Positions 18,707 to 27,533 of a DNA stretch of 64,000 nt are shown piece by piece (position 1 is the first letter of the stretch; every line of letters starts with the position of its first letter). The DNA is from an uncultured Prevotellaceae bacterium (GTDB taxonomy: Bacteria; Bacteroidota; Bacteroidia; Bacteroidales; Muribaculaceae). Under the pieces are notes generated by a model. The model did not search any database and had not been told where the DNA came from. It worked only from the letters and a program-made list of their open reading frames with translations. The stretch covers positions 17,073-81,072 of the forward strand of contig ONJX01000016.1 in assembly GCA_900318255.1 (NCBI GenBank), read 5' to 3'. The translations under genes and the position numbers were made by a program.

Positions 18707-18734
18707 CATAATTGCTAGAAAAAGAGTATTTTTG
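18703..18734 (+). promoter_or_regulatory. Promoter of the subtilisin-like protease gene
   Basis: TTTG at 18703-18706, a 20-base spacer, and TATTTTTG at 18727-18734. The -33 element lies inside the U-tract of the preceding terminator. Confidence 0.65.
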
Positions 18735-18765
18735 CAATGTAAATCACCTCATAAAAAATCACACT

Positions 18766-20853
18766 ATGAAACGCATATTCATTTATCTCTTAGCACTTGT
18801 CGCGATCGACGTGGCTGCTGGTGTGCTAACTGCTCGCACATCACTTGAGCTGGCAAGGAGACATCATAATTCTAGCTTAGCAGCGACAAAAGGCACATTG
18901 CCTGATGTAGATGATGACATGGTTCGTGCTTTAGTAACCTTTAGTGAACGAAATGCGCTGGTGCATATTAAAGAACTGGGTGGGAGTGTCAATGCCCAGT
19001 TTGGCGACATGGCAACTGTTATGGTGCCAGTAGAGAAGTTGGGCAAGTTGGCAAAGACTGCCGGAGTGAAAAGCATCAGCATCGAGAAACACTACAACCT
19101 GTGCAATGACAAGGCCCGCGAGATGTCGCGCTTCCCGGCAATGACGGTCACCCACGGCGGCTACACTGGCCCTGCCTACACTGGCGATGGAGTAGTGGTG
19201 GGGATGATTGACGTTGGGGTGGATTTCAATCACATCAATTTCCTTGATAAGGACGGCAACAACCGCATAGTGCGTGCCTATCTGCCTGGTGACCACAGTG
19301 GCTCATCGCCGGTGATTGACGGCATGGAGCTGCCTGGTAGTGAATATACTACCCCTGCGCAGATAATGGCTCTGACCACCGATGACAGCACTGCCACACA
19401 TGGCACACACACTACAGGAACTGCTGCCGGTAGTTATATGGCCAATGGATATAATGGTGTTGCTACCGGTTCACAGATAGTGGTGTGCGCCATGCCCGAG
19501 GATAGCCTCACCGACTTCAATATTGCCAACTCTATAAAATATATATTTAACTATGCCGACGAAGTGGGGCTGCCAGCAGTTGTCAACATGAGTATAGGCA
19601 GCCAGGATGGAGCTCATGACGGCAGTTCGCCACTGTGTCGTCTCTTTGACGAAGTGTCTGGTCCTGGTCGCATCTGTGTGGTCTCGGCAGGCAATGATGG
19701 CAACATGCCCATCAGCCTTTGCAAAACATTGGGCGAGGGCGACTCTCTCGCCACTTTCTTGACCAACTGGTACAGCCGCGAGCCAATGCGAGGTTACTCG
19801 AGCATGTGGTCACGCTCCCCCGAGCGTCACACTACCGAAGTCGTGATTTGGGACATCCTGGCCGACACGCTTGTCCACAGGCTAGATATTCCCCTTGAGG
19901 CAGATCTAGATAGTGTTTATATAATCTCTAGCGATACCGACTCGGTGTTTGCCAAATATTTCACTGGAGAGTTGTATTTTGCTTGCGCCATTGAGGATGG
20001 CAATGGCAATTTCCACTCACTGGTGGAGACCGACTATAAATCGCTATTTCGTAATCGTTATCGCATTGGTGTCATTTACAAGGCACCAGCAGGAGAAACT
20101 CTGATGGGATGGAGTGGCGGCATGGTGGTATATAATAAAGCGAGCCTCAATGGCTGGACGGCAGGAGGATATAGTTGCACCGTGAGCGACCTTGCCACAT
20201 CCGACAATGTGATTTCGGTGGGGGCCTATTGCTCTAGCGACAAGTTTGTGATGATGAGTGGCGACACCACCACAGTTGATAGGTGTAACCCTGGCGAGAT
20301 GGCTTATTTCTCGGGCTATGGGCCAGATGCGCGCAACCGCATGCGCCCCGACCTGGTGGCACCAGGATATATGGTGGCATCGTCGGTGAGCAGATATGCC
20401 GAAGTCAATCATAATATGTCAAAAATCGTTGACAATGTGAGTGCTAACGACGACTATTATCCTTATGGCATAGACGGCGGCACCTCCATGTCAACACCTG
20501 TGGTGGTGGGCGCTATAGCTCTGTGGTTGCAAATTGACCCCACATTGTCGCCCACCAGTGTGAAAGACGTGATGGCAGCCACTTGCTATCGCGACAGTTT
20601 TGTGGAAGCGGGACCTGCTAAAAAATGGGGCTATGGCAAACTGGATATTGACGCAGGCATCAAGCTCTTGATAGCAAGGCTTGAGGGCGATGTCAATAAT
20701 GACTGGCAGGTGACTGCTGCCGATATCACCTGCCTCTACAACATAATGCTAGGCATCTCAAATGCTGACGTTCATCGCGCCGACGTGAATTGTGACGGGA
20801 GCATCACTGCTGCCGATGTGTCGGCTACTTACAGCAGATTATTAGGGGACTGA
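18766..20853 (+). CDS. Secreted subtilisin-like (S8) serine protease with dockerin-type tail
   Basis: A secreted protease of 695 residues. It has a signal peptide, a propeptide-like region (about 25-120), and an S8 domain with the triad Asp149 (GMIDVGVDF), His212 (THGTHTTG) and Ser574 (GGTSMSTP). The last 55 residues form a dockerin type I-like module with two Ca-loop repeats (DVNNDWQVTAADI and DVNCDGSITAADV). The ATG at 18766 is chosen because it opens the signal peptide. The dockerin module suggests surface anchoring or assembly with partners; no cohesin is visible here. Confidence 0.88.
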   Translation: MKRIFIYLLALVAIDVAAGVLTARTSLELARRHHNSSLAATKGTLPDVDDDMVRALVTFSERNALVHIKELGGSVNAQFGDMATVMVPVEKLGKLAKTAGVKSISIEKHYNLCNDKAREMSRFPAMTVTHGGYTGPAYTGDGVVVGMIDVGVDFNHINFLDKDGNNRIVRAYLPGDHSGSSPVIDGMELPGSEYTTPAQIMALTTDDSTATHGTHTTGTAAGSYMANGYNGVATGSQIVVCAMPEDSLTDFNIANSIKYIFNYADEVGLPAVVNMSIGSQDGAHDGSSPLCRLFDEVSGPGRICVVSAGNDGNMPISLCKTLGEGDSLATFLTNWYSREPMRGYSSMWSRSPERHTTEVVIWDILADTLVHRLDIPLEADLDSVYIISSDTDSVFAKYFTGELYFACAIEDGNGNFHSLVETDYKSLFRNRYRIGVIYKAPAGETLMGWSGGMVVYNKASLNGWTAGGYSCTVSDLATSDNVISVGAYCSSDKFVMMSGDTTTVDRCNPGEMAYFSGYGPDARNRMRPDLVAPGYMVASSVSRYAEVNHNMSKIVDNVSANDDYYPYGIDGGTSMSTPVVVGAIALWLQIDPTLSPTSVKDVMAATCYRDSFVEAGPAKKWGYGKLDIDAGIKLLIARLEGDVNNDWQVTAADITCLYNIMLGISNADVHRADVNCDGSITAADVSATYSRLLGD

Positions 20854-20978
20854 TTCCTCGTCATGATAAGTTCGGGCTTATCGAGCAATCAAGGAACGTC
20901 TCTTATTTACGGAAAGGTTAACAAACTATAAATTTCAATAATTTTGTTTGATGAAAAATAAAATAAGTCATCAATTAT

Positions 20979-21009
20979 TTTGTTTTACCTTTTATTTTTT
21001 CTAATTTTG
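20979..21009 (+). promoter_or_regulatory. Promoter upstream of a long recJ leader
   Basis: TTTG at 20979-20982, a 19-base spacer, and TAATTTTG at 21002-21009. This is 328 bases before the recJ start. Confidence 0.65.
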
Positions 21010-21014
21010 TGAGG

Positions 21015-21336
21015 AAAATATTGAGTTTTGTCATCGGTTTGTGAGAAATCATTCTCTTTATGGTATGTAACCATTCTGATAATGCGTCGCAAACGTGTTG
21101 ATAATGAGATTTAAAGCCATTTGAGGGCTGGCACATGAAAGACCACAATGAGTCTTTTGCGAGCACCTCATGATAAGGCTTAGAGTCTTTGCATGTGATT
21201 GTGAAGACTTGTTAATAATATTTTGTGATCTCATAGAATGGTCAGACGATGATTGAAACTTGATGTTGAAATATATTTTCTCGCTCCACACAAGGCTAGA
21301 GAGCCTTCTTACACAGCCAATTAAAGAACAACATAA
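21015..21336 (+). other. Structured recJ leader or possible small RNA
   Basis: About 320 bases lie between a good promoter and recJ with no convincing reading frame. Several short hairpins are visible: GAGAA/TTCTC near 21046, ATGGT/ACCAT near 21060, AAAGAC/GTCTTT near 21136, and AGTCTT/AAGACT near 21185. It could be an untranslated leader or an independent small RNA (a 6S-type RNA was considered but not shown). A further hairpin GATAAG/CTTATC lies near 20865, after the protease gene. Confidence 0.4.
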
Positions 21337-23079
21337 ATGACAAGTAAATGGATTTACTCACCCCTTACATCCGAACAAAAGAAGATAGAGGCGCAACTTG
21401 CGGTTCAGTTTCCCGAGTGCCCTTCTATCGCTCGGCTTTTGGTGTTGCGAGGTATGAAGACTCCGGAGGACGTCCGCGATTTCTTCTATCCATCGTTGAG
21501 CCAGCTGCCCGACCCATTCTTGATGAGGGATATGAAAAAGGCTGTAGAGAGGCTCAATCAGGCCTTAGGGGCAAAAGAAAAAGTGATGGTCTATGGCGAC
21601 TATGACGTAGACGGCACTACCGCGGTAGCTCTTGTCTATCGCTATTTGAGACGCTTCTATTCTAACGTGGAGTACTATATCCCCACGCGTGATGATGAAG
21701 GCTATGGTATATCAGTGCAGGGCATCGACTATGCCGAGAGCATTGGTGTGAAACTCATAATCGTGCTCGATTGTGGCATCAAGGCAGTTGATGAGATCGC
21801 TTACGCTAAGTCGAAAGGTATTGATTTCATCATCTGCGACCACCATGTGCCCGATGATGTGCTGCCCGATGCGGCAGCGATTCTAAACCCGAAGCTCGTT
21901 GACGACAAGTATCCTTATAAGGATTTGTCGGGTTGTGGTGTGGGTTACAAGTTCATGCAGGGCTTTGCCAAGAGCAACGGCATCGACAACATGTATGACC
22001 TTGAGAACTCCCTCGATCTGCTGGCAGTGAGCATTGCTGCCGACTTGGTGCCGCTCACTGGCGAGAACCGCATCCTCACCCATTATGGCATCAAGCGCCT
22101 TAACAGCAATCCTTGCGCTGGACTGAGGAGCATCTTGCGCCTGTGCCGCCTCACCAAGAAAGAAATCACCATCAGCGACATAATCTTCAAAATTGGTCCG
22201 TTAATCAACGCTTCGGGGCGCATGCAGTCAGGACAAGACTCTGTTGAGCTGCTGATAACCCGCAGCTCGGCTGCTGCCTACGAGATTACCAAGAAGATTG
22301 ACAAATACAACCAAAGCCGCAAGGAGCTAGACCGCAACATCACCGAAGAGGCCAACGCCATTATCGAGAACCACAAAGAGGAGATGGGCTCAAAGAAACC
22401 CATTGTCATCTATAATCATGACTGGCACAAGGGCATTATCGGCATTGTGGCTGCAAGGCTTGCCGAATTGTACTTCAGGCCCTCGGTGGTGCTCACCTAT
22501 AGCAATGACGGGCTGGTGACAGGTTCGTCGCGCTCGGTGCGTGGCTTCGACATCTACAATGCTATCAAGCAGCACCGCGACCTGCTCGAGAACTTCGGCG
22601 GTCACACCAATGCTGTGGGCCTGACGCTTAAGGAGGAAAATATCCCCGAGTTCAAGAAACGGCTGGAGGAGTATGTGGAGAGCCACATTGAGACCGAGCA
22701 GGTGACACCGTCGATTGATGTGGATTGTGAGCTCGGTTTTGATGAGATCAACGACTCCTTCATGAAGTACATGAAGCTTTTCAATCCTTTTGGCCCCGAG
22801 AATCAAAAGCCAGTGTTCATGACCAGGAATTGCATCGACGCTGGCACGAGCAAGCTGGTTGGAAAGAAGCAGGAGCACATCAAGCTCGACGCCTTAGACC
22901 AGAAATCGGGCAAAATGATGAACGGCATTGCCTTTGCGATGGGTGAGTACTTCGAGCGCATCAAGAACAAGGAGCCGTTTGACATCATTTACACCGTTGA
23001 GGAGAACCGTCATCGCAATGTGGTTTCAATCCAGCTGCTGATAAAAGGCATTAGAATGAGCAACGATGCCAACGACTGA
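21337..23079 (+). CDS. recJ: Single-stranded-DNA-specific exonuclease RecJ
   Basis: A 580-residue DHH-family 5'-3' exonuclease used in recombination and repair. The motifs are clear: YGDYDVDGTTA (motif I), VLDCGIK, CDHHVPDD (the DHH motif), GCGVGYKF, and the DHHA1 segment with SSRSVRGFDI and FGGHTNAVGLTL. Length is normal for the family. Its end overlaps recQ by 14 bases, so the two repair enzymes are probably made together. Confidence 0.96.
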   Translation: MTSKWIYSPLTSEQKKIEAQLAVQFPECPSIARLLVLRGMKTPEDVRDFFYPSLSQLPDPFLMRDMKKAVERLNQALGAKEKVMVYGDYDVDGTTAVALVYRYLRRFYSNVEYYIPTRDDEGYGISVQGIDYAESIGVKLIIVLDCGIKAVDEIAYAKSKGIDFIICDHHVPDDVLPDAAAILNPKLVDDKYPYKDLSGCGVGYKFMQGFAKSNGIDNMYDLENSLDLLAVSIAADLVPLTGENRILTHYGIKRLNSNPCAGLRSILRLCRLTKKEITISDIIFKIGPLINASGRMQSGQDSVELLITRSSAAAYEITKKIDKYNQSRKELDRNITEEANAIIENHKEEMGSKKPIVIYNHDWHKGIIGIVAARLAELYFRPSVVLTYSNDGLVTGSSRSVRGFDIYNAIKQHRDLLENFGGHTNAVGLTLKEENIPEFKKRLEEYVESHIETEQVTPSIDVDCELGFDEINDSFMKYMKLFNPFGPENQKPVFMTRNCIDAGTSKLVGKKQEHIKLDALDQKSGKMMNGIAFAMGEYFERIKNKEPFDIIYTVEENRHRNVVSIQLLIKGIRMSNDAND

Positions 23080-24979
23080 CATCCACCAGCTATTGGAAAA
23101 ATACTGGGGGTACACCCAGTTTCGTGACCTTCAAGAAGACATTATCATGTCGGTCCTTGAAGGTCGCGACACGTTAGGGCTCATGCCCACTGGCGGCGGC
23201 AAGTCCATCACGTTCCAAATTCCCACTCTCGCCATGGATGGCATGGCAATAGTGGTCACGCCCATTGTCTCGCTGATGAAGGACCAGGTCGATAACTTGG
23301 TGGCACGCCGCATCAAGGCTACCTATCTTCATGCCGGCCTCTCGATGAGAGAACACAGGCGGGTGATGGAGAAATGCCAAAATGGCAACTGCAAGTTCCT
23401 CTACATCTCTCCCGAGCGGCTACAGAACGAGGCGTTCATCGACAGGATAAAGCATCTAAACATTTGCTTGATAGTAGTAGATGAGGCACACTGCATCTCG
23501 CAGTGGGGATATGACTTTAGACCATCGTTCCTGGAGATAGCAAAACTGCGAAAAGTATTCAAAAACGTTCCTGTGCTGGCTCTAACTGCCACTGCCACAC
23601 CTGTTGTGGTGGCCGATATTCAAGAGAAACTTCAATTCAGAAGTCCTAATGTATTCACTAAGAGCTTTAAGCGTGATAACATCTCCTATGTGGTGCGTCA
23701 CACCACCGAGAAGATGGGCGAACTCGTGCACATTGTCAAGTCGGTGCCCGGGTCAGGGATTGTGTATGCACGCAGCCGCAAGCGCACCAAGCTCATTGCC
23801 GATGAGCTAAGGCGCAACGGCATCAGTGCCGACCATTACCACGCCGGTCTCACGATAGAAGAGAAAGAAGACAAGCAAAACAAGTGGAAGAACGACGAGA
23901 TAAGAGTGATAGTAGCCACCAACGCCTTTGGCATGGGTATCGACAAGCCCGATGTGCGACTGGTGATACACGTGGATGTGCCTAACACCCTTGAGGAATA
24001 TTATCAGGAGGCAGGTAGGGCAGGCCGCGACGGCAAGCGGTCGTTTGCAGTTATGCTCGTCAAGGACACCGACAAGCGCATCTTGCATCGCCACATCAGC
24101 GAGGCGTTTCCCGAGAAGGAGTTTATACGCAAGGTCTATGAGCGCGTGGGCAACTTCCTCAACGTGGCGATAGGAGAGGGCTACCAGCAGATGCTCGACT
24201 TCAATTTTAACCTCTTTTGCAAGACCTTCAATATGCCCATTCTCCCCACCCATAATTCCCTCAACATTCTCACTCGCTCGGGGTACATACAGTTTGTCGA
24301 GGAGATAGAGACCCAGTCGCGAGTGATGATTCTTGCCAGGAAGGACGAGCTCTACAACATCCCCACCACCACGCCTCGCGCCGACGAGGTGCTCCAGGCT
24401 CTGCTCAGAACCTATTCAGGGCTCTTTGCCGACTATGTTTTCATCAACGAGGACGTGTTAAGCTACCGCTATGGCCTTACGCCACAAACCATCTACGACT
24501 CCCTGCTAGAGCTCACTCGCATGCACATCTTGCACTACATTCCCCGCAAGCGCACTCCTTATATCATATATACCACCTCGCGCGAGGAGCCGCAACATGT
24601 GGCAATCCCACGGGCGGTCTATGAGGACCTGCGCTCTCGCATGGAGCAGCGAGTGGAGGCGGTGATAGGCTATTGCTACCGCGACGACATCTGCCGAGAA
24701 CAATTCCTCGTGGAATACTTTGGTGAGGAGAGCCAAGACCGCTGCGGGCACTGCGACACCTGCATTGAACAGCGCAAAAAACAGCAATACACGCCGCGCG
24801 ACATCCAAGAGGGCATTCTCTACATGACGCAGGTGCGCCCGCGCACCCTCAAGGAGCTTGTTGACACACTGTCGTTCACCAAAGACGACATCATCAGCAT
24901 GGTGTCGTTGCTCGTGGATGAGGGTTACCTCAAGCATCTCGGCGACGATACCTACAAGAACCCTGTTCCCTTAAAGTAA
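23066..24979 (+). CDS. recQ: ATP-dependent DNA helicase RecQ
   Basis: A 637-residue RecQ helicase. The Walker A motif is PTGGGKS (residues 41-47), Walker B is DEAHCISQWG, and motif VI is EYYQEAGRAGRDG. The zinc-binding region has the cysteines of CGHCDTC, followed by an RQC winged-helix region. No HRDC domain is evident at the C-terminus. The start overlaps recJ, a natural functional pairing. Confidence 0.95.
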   Translation: MPTTDIHQLLEKYWGYTQFRDLQEDIIMSVLEGRDTLGLMPTGGGKSITFQIPTLAMDGMAIVVTPIVSLMKDQVDNLVARRIKATYLHAGLSMREHRRVMEKCQNGNCKFLYISPERLQNEAFIDRIKHLNICLIVVDEAHCISQWGYDFRPSFLEIAKLRKVFKNVPVLALTATATPVVVADIQEKLQFRSPNVFTKSFKRDNISYVVRHTTEKMGELVHIVKSVPGSGIVYARSRKRTKLIADELRRNGISADHYHAGLTIEEKEDKQNKWKNDEIRVIVATNAFGMGIDKPDVRLVIHVDVPNTLEEYYQEAGRAGRDGKRSFAVMLVKDTDKRILHRHISEAFPEKEFIRKVYERVGNFLNVAIGEGYQQMLDFNFNLFCKTFNMPILPTHNSLNILTRSGYIQFVEEIETQSRVMILARKDELYNIPTTTPRADEVLQALLRTYSGLFADYVFINEDVLSYRYGLTPQTIYDSLLELTRMHILHYIPRKRTPYIIYTTSREEPQHVAIPRAVYEDLRSRMEQRVEAVIGYCYRDDICREQFLVEYFGEESQDRCGHCDTCIEQRKKQQYTPRDIQEGILYMTQVRPRTLKELVDTLSFTKDDIISMVSLLVDEGYLKHLGDDTYKNPVPLK

Positions 24980-25010
24980 ATTGTTAAAGTTTCTTAATAT
25001 TGTTGCTGCT

Positions 25011-25044
25011 TTCTGTACCATGACAGAAAATGGCATTAAATTTG
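25011..25044 (+). promoter_or_regulatory. tmRNA promoter
   Basis: TAAATTTG at 25037-25044 matches TAnnTTTG. A weak -33 element, TTCTG, lies at 25011-25015. The -7 element ends 23 bases before the mature 5' end. Confidence 0.5.
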
Positions 25045-25067
25045 CAGCCGCTTAAACAAAAACCACT

Positions 25068-25468
25068 GGGGCTGACTTGGCTTTGACAGCGTGTTGAGGT
25101 GGTAAGTAAGCATGCAGAGTGATGATGTCTGAGCTCTTTAAATCCATGATATCGACTTTTTTAAATGGCGAAAATTCTTACGCTCTCGCTGCTTGATTGA
25201 AGCATAGTAGGTCAGCTTAATCTTTGCCAAGAGTTGCAAAGACGAGACATCACCCGGTAGCCGTTGCTCCGAGGCTTACCGACAAGGTGGTGCTAGCATA
25301 TCGGGGATAGAGGATGACCAGTCTCGAGTCACGCCTTGAAATTTAGAGACTAAGCTGCACGTGGGTAGTCGTGAGCCTGCTGGCAGTCGAAAACCAAGTC
25401 ACCGACTAAGCATGTAGAAAGCTTATTAGTTCCACGTTTGGACGAGGGTTCAAACCCCTCCAGCTCCA
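25068..25468 (+). ncRNA. ssrA: tmRNA (transfer-messenger RNA)
   Basis: The 5' end GGGGCTG pairs with CAGCTCC at 25461-25467 to form the acceptor stem, followed by discriminator A at 25468. The T-arm is GAGGG TTCAAAC CCCTC. The tag reading frame lies at 25167-25196. The full CCA is not encoded (ACA follows), so it must be completed by CCA addition. Length is about 401 nt. It rescues stalled ribosomes with SmpB, whose gene is not in this window. Confidence 0.93.
25167..25196 (+). other. tmRNA proteolysis-tag reading frame
   Basis: The resume codon GGC begins the encoded tag GENSYALAA and stop TGA; the first Ala comes from the charged tmRNA. This fits the Bacteroidales pattern (known relatives end in NYALAA) with Ser at the position usually held by Asn. 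Confidence 0.9.
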
Positions 25469-25476
25469 CAAAAATG

Positions 25477-25513
25477 ATCATCAGTAATGCTATTCCGTTA
25501 CTGGTGATTTTTC
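25477..25513. terminator. tmRNA terminator overlapping the umuC 3' end
   Basis: An 11-bp stem (25477-25487 with 25498-25508, one G-U pair) with a 10-base loop is followed by a T run on the plus strand. On the minus strand it is followed by TTTTT a few bases on. It therefore serves the convergent ssrA and umuC genes, and lies partly inside the last umuC codons. Confidence 0.8.
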
Positions 25514-26836
25514 TTGTTTGGTATCATAATCATCTTCTTCTCGCTGGGTCATTGGTTTGTATGGACCAATGTATCTTGGGCTCATGCCGGTGTAGAAGTG
25601 GAGGGTTTTGCTTTGAGTGGCGAGGTGGTTTAGCTGGGGTGCCCAGTCGCCGCGGGTGAGGGTGGGGGCGAGGACTATTTGTTTCTTGCCATAGCGGTTG
25701 TTGATGTTGTCGATGGCAGTCATGAGTTTTGCCTGACGCGCGTCGTTCTCGCCGTTGAAGAGGTCGAGCTGAAGCTGGTCGTCGCTCTTGATGTCGGTGA
25801 CCATCACTCCTGCTTTGCGGTAGGTGAAGTTCTCACGATAGATGTTGTTGAAGGCAAGGAGTGCGTGCTTGGCGATGTCCATAGCCGAGGCAGTGTGCGA
25901 CGGCATCCGCAGTGTGCATGAGTTGGAATAGTAGGGCAGGTCTTGGCGGAAGTGGTCGCCGCGGATATATGTCGTCACCACTTGTGCTGCCGCGCTTTCC
26001 TGCCGCAGCTGCTGAGCGCACGACTGTGCAAAAGAGATGATGGCATCGGCAATGTCACGTTTCTTGGAAATGACATGGCCAAAGGTGCGCGAGTTCATTA
26101 TCGACTTGTGGGCAATGGTGACTGGGTTGATAGAAATGCAATCTATGCCCAGCAGTTCTTGTTGGGTTCTCACGAGATTTATGTTGCCAATGCGTTGCAG
26201 GTAGGACTTGGGTAGCATAGTGAACTTGCCGGCAGTGTCGATGCCGCTTGAGAGCAGTTTGGCATTGAGCTTGCGACCTATTCCCCACACATCGTCGAGC
26301 TTGATGCGGCTGAGCACCTGTCTGATTTCGTCGGCATCGGTGAGCCCTTTCACACGGTCCACGTTTTTAGGATCTTTCTTTGCTATGTGGCTGGCGATTT
26401 TTGCTAGTGTGCGCGTGGCGGCAAAGCCTATGCTCACTGGCACTCCCACGTATTGCTGAATTTTCTTGACAAGAGTTGCTAGCAACTGCTTGTTGCGCTC
26501 AGCATCATCGTAGGGAAGCTCGAAGAATGCTTCATCAACCGAATAAACCTCCAGATTTAAAGCTACTTCTCCAATGATGCGCATAATTCGATTAGAGAGG
26601 TCACGATACACCACATGTCGTCCCGAGAGCATAATCACATTGGCGGGATTGGTGTAGTTCTTAATCTGGAACGCCGGGCAGCCCATGGGGATGCCTAGCG
26701 CCTTAGCCTCGTTGCTGCGCGCAATGGCACAGCCGTCGTTGCCCGACAGCACCACCACTGGCACGCCGTTGAGCGATGGGTTGAACACCCTCTCGCACGA
26801 GACGAAAAAATTGTTGCAATCGGCTAAGGCATACAT
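25490..26836 (-). CDS. umuC: Y-family DNA polymerase, UmuC subunit of Pol V
   Basis: A 448-residue translesion polymerase. The N-terminal catalytic motif [11 protein letters not shown] holds the metal Asp6, and the palm motif [10 protein letters not shown] supplies the second acidic pair. The little-finger region and the C-terminal tail typical of UmuC (as opposed to DinB) follow. It is downstream of umuD with a 153-base gap filled by heptad repeats. It converges with ssrA, whose terminator covers its last codons. Confidence 0.94.
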   Translation of the reverse strand: MYALADCNNFFVSCERVFNPSLNGVPVVVLSGNDGCAIARSNEAKALGIPMGCPAFQIKNYTNPANVIMLSGRHVVYRDLSNRIMRIIGEVALNLEVYSVDEAFFELPYDDAERNKQLLATLVKKIQQYVGVPVSIGFAATRTLAKIASHIAKKDPKNVDRVKGLTDADEIRQVLSRIKLDDVWGIGRKLNAKLLSSGIDTAGKFTMLPKSYLQRIGNINLVRTQQELLGIDCISINPVTIAHKSIMNSRTFGHVISKKRDIADAIISFAQSCAQQLRQESAAAQVVTTYIRGDHFRQDLPYYSNSCTLRMPSHTASAMDIAKHALLAFNNIYRENFTYRKAGVMVTDIKSDDQLQLDLFNGENDARQAKLMTAIDNINNRYGKKQIVLAPTLTRGDWAPQLNHLATQSKTLHFYTGMSPRYIGPYKPMTQREEDDYDTKQEKSPVTE

Positions 26837-26913
26837 TTTTTACTTAATAGTTAAGAGTTTAGTGCGCTTCGTGCAGATTAGAGATTAAAGATTAATGATT
26901 TCAATGCTTCGTC

Positions 26914-26990
26914 TCCAATTCCCGATTCTCGAACTTCAATCTCCGATCCCCGACCTTCAATCCCCGACCTTCGATCTCCGATCCCCGATT
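26914..26990. repeat. Eleven-unit heptad tract between umuD and umuC
   Basis: Eleven consecutive 7-base units run without a gap from 26914 to 26990: TCCAATT, CCCGATT, CTCGAAC, TTCAATC, TCCGATC, CCCGACC, TTCAATC, CCCGACC, TTCGATC, TCCGATC, CCCGATT. The last ends on the stop codon of umuD. Looser heptads (TTAGAGA, TTAAAGA, TTAATGA) continue toward the umuC start. Confidence 0.85.
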
Positions 26991-27421
26991 TATCGGTTGA
27001 GTTTTTTTATGATGTGAGAGACTATACCCCACACCACAAAGTTGCTCTCTTTGGGTACTTTGATGACAGGGTATTTGCGGTTAGCGGGCACTAGTGAGAT
27101 GCCGTCGTCGGTGATTAACAGGCGCTTTACCGTGAAATCGCCATCTATGAAGCACACGGCGATGTCGCCATCGTGTGGCTCGAGTGATCGGTCAATGATG
27201 AGCATGTCGCCCTCGTTGATGCCCGAATCTACCATCGAGTCGCCTATCACGCGAGCGCAGAAGGTGGCTGCAGGGTTGTTGATGAGCTCGTGGTTGAGAT
27301 CTACCGAATCGGCAAACGCCCCCTGTGCCGGACTTGGAAAGCCCGCCTGAATGCGGCTGTCAAACAGTTGCAGCTCGAGTTCGCTGCTCTCTTCTATTTT
27401 CTTGATTTCTAGTATTGCCAT
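26990..27421 (-). CDS. umuD: UmuD-type S24 peptidase / LexA-like autoprotease
   Basis: A 143-residue UmuD homologue that activates Pol V after self-cleavage. The cleavage pair Ala26-Gly27 (QAGFPSPA), nucleophile Ser62 (GDSMVDSG) and general-base Lys99 (DFTVKRL) are all present. The ATG at 27421 is chosen over one at 27466, because the latter lies upstream of the promoter element. No DNA-binding domain is present, so it is not LexA. It is followed by umuC. Confidence 0.93.
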   Translation of the reverse strand: MAILEIKKIEESSELELQLFDSRIQAGFPSPAQGAFADSVDLNHELINNPAATFCARVIGDSMVDSGINEGDMLIIDRSLEPHDGDIAVCFIDGDFTVKRLLITDDGISLVPANRKYPVIKVPKESNFVVWGIVSHIIKKLNR

Positions 27422-27427
27422 GATGTG

Positions 27428-27457
27428 CAAAATTACAAAAAAGATTTCTATTGGCAA
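27428..27457 (-). promoter_or_regulatory. umuDC promoter
   Basis: On the minus strand TAATTTTG (27428-27435) ends only 6 bases before the chosen umuD start, with a weak TTG about 20 bases upstream. The transcript would be leaderless or nearly so. No recognisable SOS box was identified. Confidence 0.5.
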
Positions 27458-27470
27458 TAAATTCAAAGAC

Positions 27471-27511
27471 AGAAAAAGCGAGTTGCCATCTCATAATAAC
27501 AACTCGCTTTG
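27471..27511 (-). terminator. htpG terminator
   Basis: A perfect 11-bp stem (27475-27485 with 27500-27510) with a 14-base loop is followed on the minus strand by TTTTT. It isolates htpG from umuD. Confidence 0.88.
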
Positions 27512-27533
27512 TTGATTAATAGATTATTGTTTC

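Noticed and set aside
21058..21291. Open frame of 77 codons on the minus strand before recJ
   Set aside because: Composition is random-like and it overlaps the hairpin-rich leader; no signal or domain.
26914..26990. Possible CRISPR array
   Set aside because: Units are 7 bases and contiguous, with no spacers and no cas genes nearby.
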